Origin: Pseudoselenomonas ruminantium
Lineage (GTDB): Bacteria > Bacillota > Negativicutes > Selenomonadales > Selenomonadaceae
Direction of reading: 5' to 3'
DNA: 36,980 nucleotides
Assembly: GCA_902780915.1 (NCBI GenBank)
Contig: CACZHK010000024.1
Location: 1 to 36,980 of the forward strand
The notes under the pieces are model-generated. The model was not told the DNA's origin and searched no databases. It saw only the letters and a list, made by a program, of their open reading frames with translations. Made by a program: the position numbers and the translations under genes. Below, piece after piece: positions 29,188-36,980 of the stretch. Numbering within the stretch: the stretch's first letter is position 1; each line of letters starts with the position of its first letter.

Positions 29188-30729
29188 GTGACCTTGCTGT
29201 TTTTCGCTGTCCTGCCCATCCTCTGGCTCATGGTGGCTCTGTCAGGCCTCAAGATGGCGGCCTGGAAGGCCTGCCCTGTAGCACTTATTCTTTCGCTTTT
29301 GGCAAGTGTGGCCTATTTTGGCATGCCGGCCGAGTACATGGCCAGCGCGGTGCTGGAGGGCACGGCACTGGCCTGCTGGCCCATCCTGCTCATCATCACT
29401 GCCACCATTTACACCTACCATCTGTCAGTGCATACGGGAGGCATGGAAATCATCAAGGCCATGCTGACCTCCGTGAGTGCTGACTCCAGGGTGCTGATCC
29501 TTCTGATTGCCTTTGGCTTCGGCGGCTTCCTGGAAGGGATGGCAGGCTTTGGCACTGCTGTGGCCATTCCTGCCAGCATGCTGGCTGGCATGGGCGTCAA
29601 TCCCGTCAGCGCCGTGGGCGTGTGCCTGGCGGCCAATTTCGTGCCTTCGGCCTACGGTTCTATCGGCATCCCGCTGGTGACTACTGCGGGCATCATGGGC
29701 ACCAGCGCTGTGCAGCTGGCTACCTATGTGGCCATACAGACAGCGGTCCTGGGGCTGTTCTGCCCCTTCATCATGGTGGTTATCGCGGGGGGCGGGCTCA
29801 AGGCGCTCCGTGGCATGGTGCCTACCTGCTTTGCGGCGGGCTTTTCCTATGTCCTGGCCCAGCTGGTGGTGTCCTATTTCCTCGGCCCGGAACTGGCGGG
29901 GGTCACCGGGGCCATCTGCACCATGGGAGCCATCATCGGCGCCGTGCGGCTCTTTCCTCCCCATGAGGAAGAGTACACCATGGTGCAGGGAGAGAGGCCC
30001 AAGATTGACGGCCACGAGGCCCTGAGGGGCTGGCTGCCTTTCCTGCTTATTTTCGTGCTGCTTTTGCTCACCAGCAAGCTGGTGCCTTCGGTTTACGATT
30101 CCATTTCCCAGGTGCGCACCTCCGTGCTTATTTATAAAGGTGAGGGGGGCACTCCCTATACTTTCCAATGGATAGCCACCCCGGGCATGGTGATTTTCTT
30201 CGCCACTTTCCTGAGCGGCTTCATCCAGAAGACGCCCCTCTCGGATATGCTCAAGGTGCTTAAATCCACCTTTGGCAGCTTGAAACCCACCTTCATCACC
30301 ATCATCAGCATCATTGCCACGGCGAAAGTCATGGGCTACAGCGGCATGACCACCACCATTGCCGACCATACGGTGGCAGCCACAGGCCTCATGTACCCCG
30401 CCATCGCTGCCTTCATCGGCTCCGTGGGCGGCTTCATCACCGGCTCCTGCACCAGCACCTGCATCCTCTTGGGCAAGCTGCAGATTGACGCAGCCATCGC
30501 CATAGGTGCAGGAGAGAATGCCCAGACCTGGATAGCTGCTGCCAACGCCGTAGGAGCCTGCGCAGGCAAGCTCATAGCCCCCCAGAGCATAGCCATAGGC
30601 GTAGCCGCCATTGGTGCCGCAGGCAAGGGCAGCGAGAGCAAGATCCTTTCCCTGTCCATGAAAATCTACATACCCTTCACCATCGTGCTGGGCTTGCTGG
30701 TGTACTTTGGCAGTGGGAGGCTGGAGTGA
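29188..30729 (+). CDS. lctP: L-lactate permease (LctP/LldP family)
   Basis: Inner-membrane symporter of lactate (and often glycolate) with protons. 513 residues, about 12-14 hydrophobic segments, normal length. Family signature stretches: FGFGGFLEGMAGFGTAVAIPASMLAGMGVNPVSAVGVCLAANFVPSAYGSIGIPL, GAICTMGAIIGAVRLF, and C-terminal GSVGGFITGSCTSTCILLGKLQ, GACAGKLIAPQSIAIG. The start is GTG 29188; AAGGGG lies nine bases upstream inside a tiny GGGG-TGA-CCCC hairpin. The downstream larB makes the cofactor of lactate racemase, and ldh lies 24 kb away, so the window has several lactate genes. The gene is high in G+C, in contrast to the pair that follows. Confidence 0.9.
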   Translation: MTLLFFAVLPILWLMVALSGLKMAAWKACPVALILSLLASVAYFGMPAEYMASAVLEGTALACWPILLIITATIYTYHLSVHTGGMEIIKAMLTSVSADSRVLILLIAFGFGGFLEGMAGFGTAVAIPASMLAGMGVNPVSAVGVCLAANFVPSAYGSIGIPLVTTAGIMGTSAVQLATYVAIQTAVLGLFCPFIMVVIAGGGLKALRGMVPTCFAAGFSYVLAQLVVSYFLGPELAGVTGAICTMGAIIGAVRLFPPHEEEYTMVQGERPKIDGHEALRGWLPFLLIFVLLLLTSKLVPSVYDSISQVRTSVLIYKGEGGTPYTFQWIATPGMVIFFATFLSGFIQKTPLSDMLKVLKSTFGSLKPTFITIISIIATAKVMGYSGMTTTIADHTVAATGLMYPAIAAFIGSVGGFITGSCTSTCILLGKLQIDAAIAIGAGENAQTWIAAANAVGACAGKLIAPQSIAIGVAAIGAAGKGSESKILSLSMKIYIPFTIVLGLLVYFGSGRLE

Positions 30730-30790
30730 CAATTTGATTTGAAAGCGGTCAGCTGATAAGGTTATGGAGTAGGCATAGCTGGTGAGTATC

Positions 30791-32977
30791 ATGATGGATA
30801 AAGCCTTTCAATTTGATTTGGCCTCGTGGAAATGGGTGGAATGTGATTCTCGATATATAATGCCAGATATCTCCGAACTTCCTCTTCATGTTGTATATCA
30901 ATTCTGGGATAATGAAATCTCGAAATATAGATATTGCGTGTGGCATGATGCCAGTCAGCGCATGCTTGAAGTAGCTGAAATCAAATCGCCCGACTGCCTG
31001 CTTGATTCCCTTGGCAATGAGTATCAGGGCTTATTCGCCGTTGCTTTCAATCATGCAGATTTTTCGGCTATGGACTCTGTTGGAGCATTCGGTGTAGAAG
31101 AGGCACCATTTCGCTGGCGCGTATTTCAACGCAAGATAGGAACGCCGCTGCTTCTTGCTGTTGACTGTGCAACTGTGCCGCGAAAAGAAAAAAAACATGG
31201 GCATCGATCAAAAAACAGGACAATAGTGTACCAGCACTCTTTTTTGACATCACAAAGCAAGTACCTGGCAAACGATTCAGAGCGCTATGTGCCGGAAATA
31301 GTTTACCGAACTGCGCTGGAGGCCTTGCAGGATGATATAGCCACGTCTTTGGGAACTTTACCGATACTCACGCCCTGGATAAAAAACACTCATCTGGCAA
31401 GTTCTTTGCAGGCCTTTATTGAGCAGCCTTATGCTCCCAATGTGATTGCGCTGAAACCTTTTATAGGCCATCGCTTTGACGAGCTGTTTTCACATTTTAC
31501 GCGAGATGATTTCGAGATTTTATCTCAGCAATTCAGTATTGAGCCTTCAGATGAACTGCGAGAGGCATATGCTTATAATCCCTATACCATAGTGATTTAT
31601 TTATTGATGCGGCAAATGGGGATTTCGCACGACGGCCTTATTAGTAAGCTTTTTGATTTCGCAGATTCTTTCTTGGGTGTCAAGCTTGGCAGGTTTAGGT
31701 TTGATTGGGAGAAAAAGTGCATTGAAATAGAGTCAAAAGCAGGCTATAATAGTCCAGAATATTGGGTTAAAAGCTGTATGCTGGACGATGCAAAGTTTTT
31801 CATCAGCTGGCTGGCTGGGCAAAAAAAGACGGTGGATATTAAAAAATATCTGTTCCAATGCTTTATATGGTGTGCTCAGCCGAATAGATTGCATGACTTT
31901 TTTGAGATGTTCCATGAGTATTTTTCTCATATTGGGCAGCGCAATAAAGACAGGCTGCTGAATGAAGGCTTGACGATAAAAGCCATAGAGGACTGTGAAC
32001 AAAGTATCGCCCAAGTGCGTATGAAAGCTAATATCGCCAGAAATGGCCGAACTATGGCGCACTTAGATGTGCAGGTGAACGGTCACAATTTCAGGGTGGT
32101 TGACAACGAACTTTGGTTGCCGTATATCTGCCAGCAACTTCATTGTGAGATATTAACTGATTATAGAGAAAAATGTTTTGCTGATAATATGGCACTGGTC
32201 AGCGTGGATAAGGGAGGCAAATTTGTTGCATGTATTGAATTGCACCTTGGTCGGTACAACACATCGACAGGTTCCCTCAAAGGCATCCACGGGGATTATA
32301 ATTTAAGACCATCCAGGGGGATCTTGGAGGCTGCCATCTACTGGGCTAAACTGCATCGTCTGACTATTGAATCAGATACGCTTCAGCACACAGAATGCAT
32401 ATGGTATGATGATACAAAATTCCATCGTCGCAACTGCCCCCCAAGAAAGATATACAGCGCTAACATGCTGGATATTCTTCAGAAAATGGCTGAGCCCGAT
32501 ACAGAGAATGCCAACGCCTACTACCATGCCCTGGCGCTGCGATTGCAAGAGTCATCTATCCCGCATCTTGCCATGCCGGCTTTTTTAGTGCCCAAAACAG
32601 AAATGGAATATCTCGATTATGTGTTTCCGCAGGGGCGCAGGCTCTTTCGTGGAGCTATGGAGGGCATAGCCCAGGCTCAATATGAATTGGCTGCACTTTA
32701 TCAAAACGACAGGTTTTTCCCTCCTGATCAGCAGCGGATGCTTTATTGGTGCAAGCAAGCAGCCCAAAATGGGCAGGTAGAGGCAATATGGCAAATGGCC
32801 GTCCTGTCATTGTGGGATAAGGATTTGATTCAAGCAAAAAATTGGCTGGCACAATTATCGCAGCATGCGGGAATGTTTGGCTATATGGCTAAGGCAGTAT
32901 TGTATTTGCTGGAAGAGAATGCACTATCCATTAAAAATGTCATTGGCTGTATGAGAGGCTTTCAAGCAAGAGGGTGA
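30791..32977 (+). CDS. Large protein with PcfJ-like region and Sel1-type repeats, first of a paralogous pair
   Basis: 728 residues; function unknown. N-terminal about 450 residues have no motif I can name but match the next gene in places: FIGHRFDELF and REAYAYNPYTIVIYLLMRQMG against FFGRAYDRLF and RRYYLQNPYAILLYTWMKRVG. The region about 430-560 (VNGHNFRVVDNELWLPYICQQLHCEILTDYREKCF...KFVACIEL...) resembles the PcfJ-like domain of the second gene but is degenerate. The C-terminus (from about 615) has Sel1-like repeats: MEGIAQAQYELAALYQNDRFFPPDQQRMLYWCKQAAQNGQVEAIWQMA. Start: ATG 30791 after GGTGAG; ATG 30794 is also possible. No signal peptide. Its last four bases overlap the next start. A+T-richer than lctP and larB, which suggests transfer. 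Confidence 0.65.
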   Translation: MMDKAFQFDLASWKWVECDSRYIMPDISELPLHVVYQFWDNEISKYRYCVWHDASQRMLEVAEIKSPDCLLDSLGNEYQGLFAVAFNHADFSAMDSVGAFGVEEAPFRWRVFQRKIGTPLLLAVDCATVPRKEKKHGHRSKNRTIVYQHSFLTSQSKYLANDSERYVPEIVYRTALEALQDDIATSLGTLPILTPWIKNTHLASSLQAFIEQPYAPNVIALKPFIGHRFDELFSHFTRDDFEILSQQFSIEPSDELREAYAYNPYTIVIYLLMRQMGISHDGLISKLFDFADSFLGVKLGRFRFDWEKKCIEIESKAGYNSPEYWVKSCMLDDAKFFISWLAGQKKTVDIKKYLFQCFIWCAQPNRLHDFFEMFHEYFSHIGQRNKDRLLNEGLTIKAIEDCEQSIAQVRMKANIARNGRTMAHLDVQVNGHNFRVVDNELWLPYICQQLHCEILTDYREKCFADNMALVSVDKGGKFVACIELHLGRYNTSTGSLKGIHGDYNLRPSRGILEAAIYWAKLHRLTIESDTLQHTECIWYDDTKFHRRNCPPRKIYSANMLDILQKMAEPDTENANAYYHALALRLQESSIPHLAMPAFLVPKTEMEYLDYVFPQGRRLFRGAMEGIAQAQYELAALYQNDRFFPPDQQRMLYWCKQAAQNGQVEAIWQMAVLSLWDKDLIQAKNWLAQLSQHAGMFGYMAKAVLYLLEENALSIKNVIGCMRGFQARG

Positions 32978-34590
32978 GAAAAATATCCAAGTTTGAAGTT
33001 GCTCTGTCAGAGTCCTTTTTTACCTATGATTTTGCACAGGATAACTGGATCAAGCAGGAGTCTTCCTGGCATTATGCTGATGAAATGAGCAGTCAAAACA
33101 TTGCGTTATGTTTTCGGGCACCAGGCTATGTTTGCGACTTAGATACCCAAGATAATGTCCTTATGATGTGGTGCGCGAAACATAATGCCTACGAGCAATG
33201 CCAGGATGATGGGACGACCAGCAGAGGGTGCCAAGCCGGGAGATTTCAATTTTTCATGGATAAAGTCTCCCCCGAACAAGCCTATGTGGTGGGCAAAAAG
33301 ATCCCTATTCTTTGGTGCGTCAAACAGTTGGAAAATGAAGAAGCCCTGGAAGTAACGGTACATACGGCAACAGTAAAATTACCTAAAGCACTGAAAAAGT
33401 CTAACTACGGCACAATATATGAACCTGCAATAAAGCTGGGCAGCAAATTTGCCTATACATTCTATCCTGCCACAAAAACATGCAAGACATATCCTGAGGC
33501 CGCCCTTTCGCGCCAGTGGCGCATTGATTTTGAAATTCCCTTGGAAGTTTTTGATGAAGTGCAACTGCGCTTGCAGAAAATCATGGTCAGGCTGACGGGA
33601 CGGAATATCCTCTTGCCGACACAAATAGAAAAAGCCAAATGGGAAGATTTATGGTTTGTCATAGATTATCCAGAGGATGTCCATATCGCCTATCTGAGAG
33701 ATTTTTTTGGCCGTGCCTATGATCGTTTGTTTTTCAGGGAAAGGAACAACTATCAGCTGCTTTGCCAATTGCTGCAAATAGATCCTCCGAAAAGTGTACG
33801 CCGCTATTATTTGCAAAACCCGTATGCTATTCTACTATATACGTGGATGAAGCGGGTAGGTTTCCATGACATCAATGCCATCCGTATTTTTATGAAGCCT
33901 ATGTATTACCAATACATGGCCTCCGTGCGCCTTGATTGGCGAACGGGCAAGATGAAGGGCTGCTCAATGCCGTGTGCTTTCAGTGGCAGTCATTTTGTAT
34001 TTTATGTTCGATGGATGTTATTGCGTGGAAAGCAGGAAATGCCCTTGGTACGCCAGCTGGACAGATTGATGCGAGAAGGCTGGACGCGAATCTATGATGA
34101 TATGCTGCGTATGTTTCATCTGTACTATTTGGTGCTCCCGGAAACAACGAAGGAATTGGTAAAAAGACGAGGCATCTGTTTGGATACGCATAACGCATTA
34201 GCTTGTGATACAGCAGCTGTCACGATTGTGGCAAAAAAAATAAAGTACAACGAAGAAGTGTATGCGCTGAACGGGGTGATTGGTGAAGTAAGTTTCAGGG
34301 TTATAGATCAAATGGCTGAACTGGCTGACATTGGCAGTGCTATGTCAAATTGCGTAGCTTCATATATGGATGCAGTAGTGAGATGGCGTACTATCATAGC
34401 AGTGGGAATGATTGGAAAAGAATACAAGATTTGCATTGAACTGCGCCCAAAAACGAAAGATGAAAAAAATCAGCCAATCGCATTTGCTTGTTATCAGGCC
34501 TTGGGAAGATTCAACAGAAAGCTTGAGGGGGTCGAAAGGGCAGCTTATCGAACGTGGATCAAGGAAAAGGGCATAGAAGATCTTACATAG
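32974..34590 (+). CDS. Large protein with PcfJ-like domain, second of a paralogous pair
   Basis: 538 residues from GTG 32974, which overlaps the preceding stop (GTGA), so the two are translationally coupled. The C-terminal domain (about 440-520) carries the pattern seen in PcfJ-like proteins: EVSFRVIDQMAELADIGSAMSNCVASYMDAVVRWRTIIAVGMIGKEYKICIELRPK...IAFACYQALGRFNRK, with its central NCVxSY. PcfJ-like proteins occur in conjugative elements and phages, without a known activity. The N-terminal part is homologous in layout to the upstream gene (see its NPY and DF/FD segments). No signal peptide or membrane segment, so both are likely cytosolic. The pair separates lctP from larB. Function unknown; a paired, coupled layout would suit a two-subunit complex. 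Confidence 0.65.
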   Translation: MRKISKFEVALSESFFTYDFAQDNWIKQESSWHYADEMSSQNIALCFRAPGYVCDLDTQDNVLMMWCAKHNAYEQCQDDGTTSRGCQAGRFQFFMDKVSPEQAYVVGKKIPILWCVKQLENEEALEVTVHTATVKLPKALKKSNYGTIYEPAIKLGSKFAYTFYPATKTCKTYPEAALSRQWRIDFEIPLEVFDEVQLRLQKIMVRLTGRNILLPTQIEKAKWEDLWFVIDYPEDVHIAYLRDFFGRAYDRLFFRERNNYQLLCQLLQIDPPKSVRRYYLQNPYAILLYTWMKRVGFHDINAIRIFMKPMYYQYMASVRLDWRTGKMKGCSMPCAFSGSHFVFYVRWMLLRGKQEMPLVRQLDRLMREGWTRIYDDMLRMFHLYYLVLPETTKELVKRRGICLDTHNALACDTAAVTIVAKKIKYNEEVYALNGVIGEVSFRVIDQMAELADIGSAMSNCVASYMDAVVRWRTIIAVGMIGKEYKICIELRPKTKDEKNQPIAFACYQALGRFNRKLEGVERAAYRTWIKEKGIEDLT

Positions 34591-34615
34591 GGAATGATGG
34601 CGCTGCAATCAAAAA

Positions 34616-34643
34616 GCATTCACTTTGAGAGGAAGGTGAATGC
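34616..34643 (+). other. Stem-loop upstream of larB
   Basis: GCATTCAC (34616-34623) pairs with GTGAATGC (34636-34643), eight bp, 12-base loop, no T-run. It might be a leader element for larB or a scar of the inserted gene pair. Confidence 0.4.
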
Positions 34644-34686
34644 CGCAGGCTGACGGGTGAGGGATGAATTTCACAGGAGGATATAG

Positions 34687-35430
34687 ATGGACTTTTGCAG
34701 GGAAGTTTTGGAAGAGGTAAAGGCAGGCAGGCTCGGCGTAGAGGAAGCGGCGCGGAAACTGAGGGCTGAGCCATTTGCAGATATCGGCGTGGCCAAGGTG
34801 GACTTGCACAGGAAACTGCGCAAAGGTGCCCAGGAGGTCATCTACGGGGCGGGCAAGACGGCAGGACAGATAGCCGCCATCTTGAAGGCCATGAGGGAAT
34901 GCCAGGCCCTGCCGGTGCTGGTCACGCGCCTTGATCGGGACAAGGCAGCAGAGGTGCAGCAGGCAGTGCCGGAGTTTTGCTACCATCAGGAGGGGCAGGT
35001 GGGCATCCTCGGGGAAATGCCAGTACCGGACGGGCAGGGGAAAATCCTCGTGCTCACCGCAGGCACCAGCGATATGCCCGTGGCGGAAGAGGCAGCCCTG
35101 ACGGCGGAGTTCCTTGGCAATGAAGTAGTGCGCTGCTATGATGCGGGAGTGGCGGGGCTGCACAGGCTGCTGGCCCATCTGGACGAAATCCTGGAGGCCA
35201 GGGTCATCATTGCCATAGCGGGCATGGAAGGAGCCCTGCCCAGCGTGGTGGGAGGCCTGGCCTCTGTGCCCGTGCTGGCGGTGCCCACCAGCGTGGGCTA
35301 CGGAGCATCCTTCGGCGGGCTGAGCGCCCTGCTCTCAATGCTGAACTCCTGCGCCAGCGGAGTGTCAGTGGTGAACATTGACAACGGTTTTGGGGCGGCA
35401 TTCCAGGCCAGTTTGATCAATCATTTGTAA
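34687..35430 (+). CDS. larB: LarB, nickel-pincer cofactor biosynthesis carboxylase
   Basis: 247 residues. LarB carboxylates and hydrolyses nicotinic acid adenine dinucleotide to pyridinium-3,5-dicarboxylate mononucleotide, the first step towards the nickel-pincer nucleotide of lactate racemase LarA. Seen: AKVDLHRKLRKGAQEVIYGAGKTAGQIAAIL; ILVLTAGTSDMPVAEEAALTAEFLG; VRCYDAGVAGLHRLLAHLDEI; IIAIAGMEGALPSVVGGLASVPVLAVPTSVGYGASFGGLSALLSMLNSCASGVSVVNIDNGFGAAF, the PurE-like (NCAIR mutase-like) core. SD AGGAGG seven bases before the ATG. The other lar genes are not seen: an IS4-type element stands directly downstream, so larC and the rest may lie past it or elsewhere. Reads as the remaining partner of lctP in a lactate racemisation locus. 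Confidence 0.9.
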   Translation: MDFCREVLEEVKAGRLGVEEAARKLRAEPFADIGVAKVDLHRKLRKGAQEVIYGAGKTAGQIAAILKAMRECQALPVLVTRLDRDKAAEVQQAVPEFCYHQEGQVGILGEMPVPDGQGKILVLTAGTSDMPVAEEAALTAEFLGNEVVRCYDAGVAGLHRLLAHLDEILEARVIIAIAGMEGALPSVVGGLASVPVLAVPTSVGYGASFGGLSALLSMLNSCASGVSVVNIDNGFGAAFQASLINHL

Positions 35431-35482
35431 GATTCGTTACTATGTAGTCTGCATGAGTTTACCAAAATAATATTATGTACTC

Positions 35483-36980
35483 AAACTTCCCACATAGAAA
35501 ATACCAACGGCTCCTTGAAAACCGTATATCTCAAGAGATAAAATCCTCAAGCCGCCTGCAATAGGTGTTGCATGGACTCAGGCAGTTTGGACATAAACTT
35601 CGCATAGAAGGTTTCTACCTGCTCATCGGTAATATGGAATTCTTCCTGAACCGTTGCCAGCATAGCCTCCACTATGATTTGCATGGCTTCATGGTAGGTC
35701 ATGTCAGCAACTTCGGCTATCATGATGTAGAACAGCTCGCCCAGCGTTCGATCGTCTTCATTATCACGCTTGGAAACTGCCAGAAGCATATAGCGGGTGA
35801 ATACCATGGCAACATGGGCGGTAAGACCGTCGTAAGAAAGGCCGTGGTACTCTTTCCTAAGCAACAGGCTGCTCTTGCAAGTCTTGAAAAACACCTCGAT
35901 GTCCCAGCGATGGCCGTAGATGCGGATTATGTCATTCTCGCTAAGGCTCATGTCCGTGCAGATTATGGCAATCCAATCTTTGCGGTTGTTGCGGTTGCGA
36001 ACGCAGACGATGCGGGCATCAATGCCATTTTCGCCATTATTGTCCTGCCCAACTTTTACGGATACAGACAGAAGATACCTGGAACGGCCACGGCGTTTCT
36101 TGCTAGAAGCAAAAATCTGCTTGATGTCCATTGGTTTTCCTTCAAAGAGGTAGAATCTTTTGTTGCTGCGCTTTACCATAGCAATTGTGTTAAGGCCAAG
36201 CTTCCTGATATCCAAAAGCTGCTGGGGATTGGAGAACCAGCTGTCAAAGAGGACATACTTCGCTCTGTGGCCTGCTGCCAGGGCAGTCTTCAAGAGATCT
36301 ATCATGACAGAAGTGGCCTTTTGGCGGGCCATGAGCCTGCGCTTCCCAGCAATAGTGCGCTTGTCTACCTTGTTGCAGGGGCCGAGAATCTTTTCATCAT
36401 CATTCGATGCCAGAAGGGAGTAGTTGATGGGCAGGAAGGTGCAGCCATCCGTCCATCCCAAGGTCAGCAACCTGAAACCCTTCTTGCAACGCATTGAAAC
36501 ATGGTCAAATACCCAGGAGGCAAGTTCTGTGCGCTTAAAGCCAGCGCGCTCATACAGAGAGTCGTCAATGACAAAGCAGTCATCGCGGTTCTCGGATGTC
36601 AGTGGGCGAATGTGCCCGTTGATTATCCGCTCGGAAAGCATAGTGGTAAAGCGAAGCCAGTTTGTGCGAGGATTCATGAGGAAACGGTAGTAGGTGTTCT
36701 TGGAAAAGCCTTCACGAACTTTCCCCAGCTTGTGTTGCATGTAGAAGCTCCCCATGCGGAAGGCATTGGTCAGAGTGTAAGTGAACAACTCCTTGACAGG
36801 TATCCCCTTGAGCTTCGAGCCACCACACTTGCTCAAAAGGCTTATGATCCCATAGGCAGTGAGGAAATTTACAATAGAAGCAGAAACATTCTTTTCATCG
36901 GCAGATTCAAGTGATACAATAGACATGGCGTAAAACCTCCTTGGATAATGGTTTGTTAGCACTTCTATTGTACCAAGTTT
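35483..36980 (-). mobile_element. IS4-type insertion sequence, about 1.5 kb
   Basis: Left end AAACTTCCCACATAGAAAAT (35483-) and, as complement of the right end, AAACTTGGTACAATAGAAGT (ends at 36980) form imperfect inverted repeats. The right end coincides with the last base of the window, so the target duplication cannot be checked. Contains one transposase gene on the minus strand. Confidence 0.75.
35547..36926 (-). CDS. IS4-family DDE transposase
   Basis: 459 residues from the ATG complement 36924-36926, with AAGGAGG nine bases upstream on the minus strand; a longer frame to 36962 has no SD. DDE catalytic parts: first Asp in CFVIDDSLYERAGFKR, second in AKYVLFDSWFSNPQQLLDI, and Glu in the IS4 signature YGHRWDIEVFFKTCK, which has the Y-x2-R-x3-E-x6-K spacing. 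Intact and full-length, so potentially active. It sits 116 bases past larB in the opposite orientation. The window probably ends here because copies of this element elsewhere in the genome break assembly (inference). Confidence 0.9.
   Translation of the reverse strand: MSIVSLESADEKNVSASIVNFLTAYGIISLLSKCGGSKLKGIPVKELFTYTLTNAFRMGSFYMQHKLGKVREGFSKNTYYRFLMNPRTNWLRFTTMLSERIINGHIRPLTSENRDDCFVIDDSLYERAGFKRTELASWVFDHVSMRCKKGFRLLTLGWTDGCTFLPINYSLLASNDDEKILGPCNKVDKRTIAGKRRLMARQKATSVMIDLLKTALAAGHRAKYVLFDSWFSNPQQLLDIRKLGLNTIAMVKRSNKRFYLFEGKPMDIKQIFASSKKRRGRSRYLLSVSVKVGQDNNGENGIDARIVCVRNRNNRKDWIAIICTDMSLSENDIIRIYGHRWDIEVFFKTCKSSLLLRKEYHGLSYDGLTAHVAMVFTRYMLLAVSKRDNEDDRTLGELFYIMIAEVADMTYHEAMQIIVEAMLATVQEEFHITDEQVETFYAKFMSKLPESMQHLLQAA

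Noticed and set aside
29425..30792. 455-codon open frame on the minus strand opposite the lactate permease
   Set aside because: Shadow of a GC-rich gene; very high His/Gly content and no recognisable domain.
30730..30820. 12-bp direct repeat CAATTTGATTTG at 30730 and 30809
   Set aside because: The second copy is coding sequence of the next gene. It could be an insertion scar but is too short to support that.

Overview
The window looks like chromosomal DNA of a motile, lactate-metabolising Negativicutes bacterium (diderm Firmicute), most likely Selenomonas close to S. ruminantium. The L-lactate dehydrogenase has the unusual active-site loop I associate with the S. ruminantium enzyme (from memory, not searched). 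The mbl-flhO-flhP gene order is Firmicute-like, yet P- and L-ring genes (flgI, flgH), which need an outer membrane, follow directly. Start codons, Shine-Dalgarno (SD) sites and hairpin terminators are mostly clear.

Layout. 1-1.53 kb: 3' part of an AAA-ATPase/PD-(D/E)XK gene with a clipped C-terminus, and a convergent, frameshifted Uma2-type nuclease gene. 1.7-5.05 kb: hisC (+), then ldh and an AEC-family transporter (-). The ldh leader is structured, and a terminator sits directly before the transporter's SD. 5.2-11.1 kb: mbl, then a rod/ring operon flgF-flgG-flgA-flgH-flgI-flgJ, with a sigma-28-like promoter before flgG. 11.2-12.66 kb: AMIN plus phosphodiester-glycosidase (NAGPA) protein.

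12.9-23.4 kb: eleven consecutive same-strand genes, each with an N-terminal signal sequence. They encode three LPP20/FlgP-like paralogues, one FlgT-like protein and a possible relative, two TPR proteins, a CAP-domain protein and three proteins I cannot assign. The block is bracketed by a 56-bp imperfect direct repeat (51/56 identical) of the 3' end of the NAGPA gene, and it holds four of the five G-tracts of seven or more in the window. This is the best candidate for an undescribed system: an envelope or flagellar accessory module (H-ring or basal-disk analogue) carried as an island, with possible phase-variable members.

23.6-26.4 kb: a membrane diguanylate cyclase with two periplasmic binding-protein sensor domains (-). 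Its upstream region holds four perfect DnaA boxes in two inverted pairs, with no replication gene nearby. 26.35-28.42 kb: an IS607-family element (serine recombinase, TnpB, probable omega-RNA region) inserted just upstream of ung. 28.4-30.7 kb: ung and an L-lactate permease. 30.8-34.6 kb: two overlapping genes for large paralogous proteins with a PcfJ-like region, AT-richer in appearance than their neighbours. 34.7-35.4 kb: larB (nickel-pincer cofactor synthesis for lactate racemase), now separated from the lactate permease by that pair. 35.48-36.98 kb: an IS4-type element whose outer end appears to coincide with the window end.

Functional threads: lactate handling (ldh, lactate permease, larB); flagellar rod and ring assembly with the adjacent exported cluster; and repeated mobile-element activity. 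No tRNA, rRNA or CRISPR array was seen.
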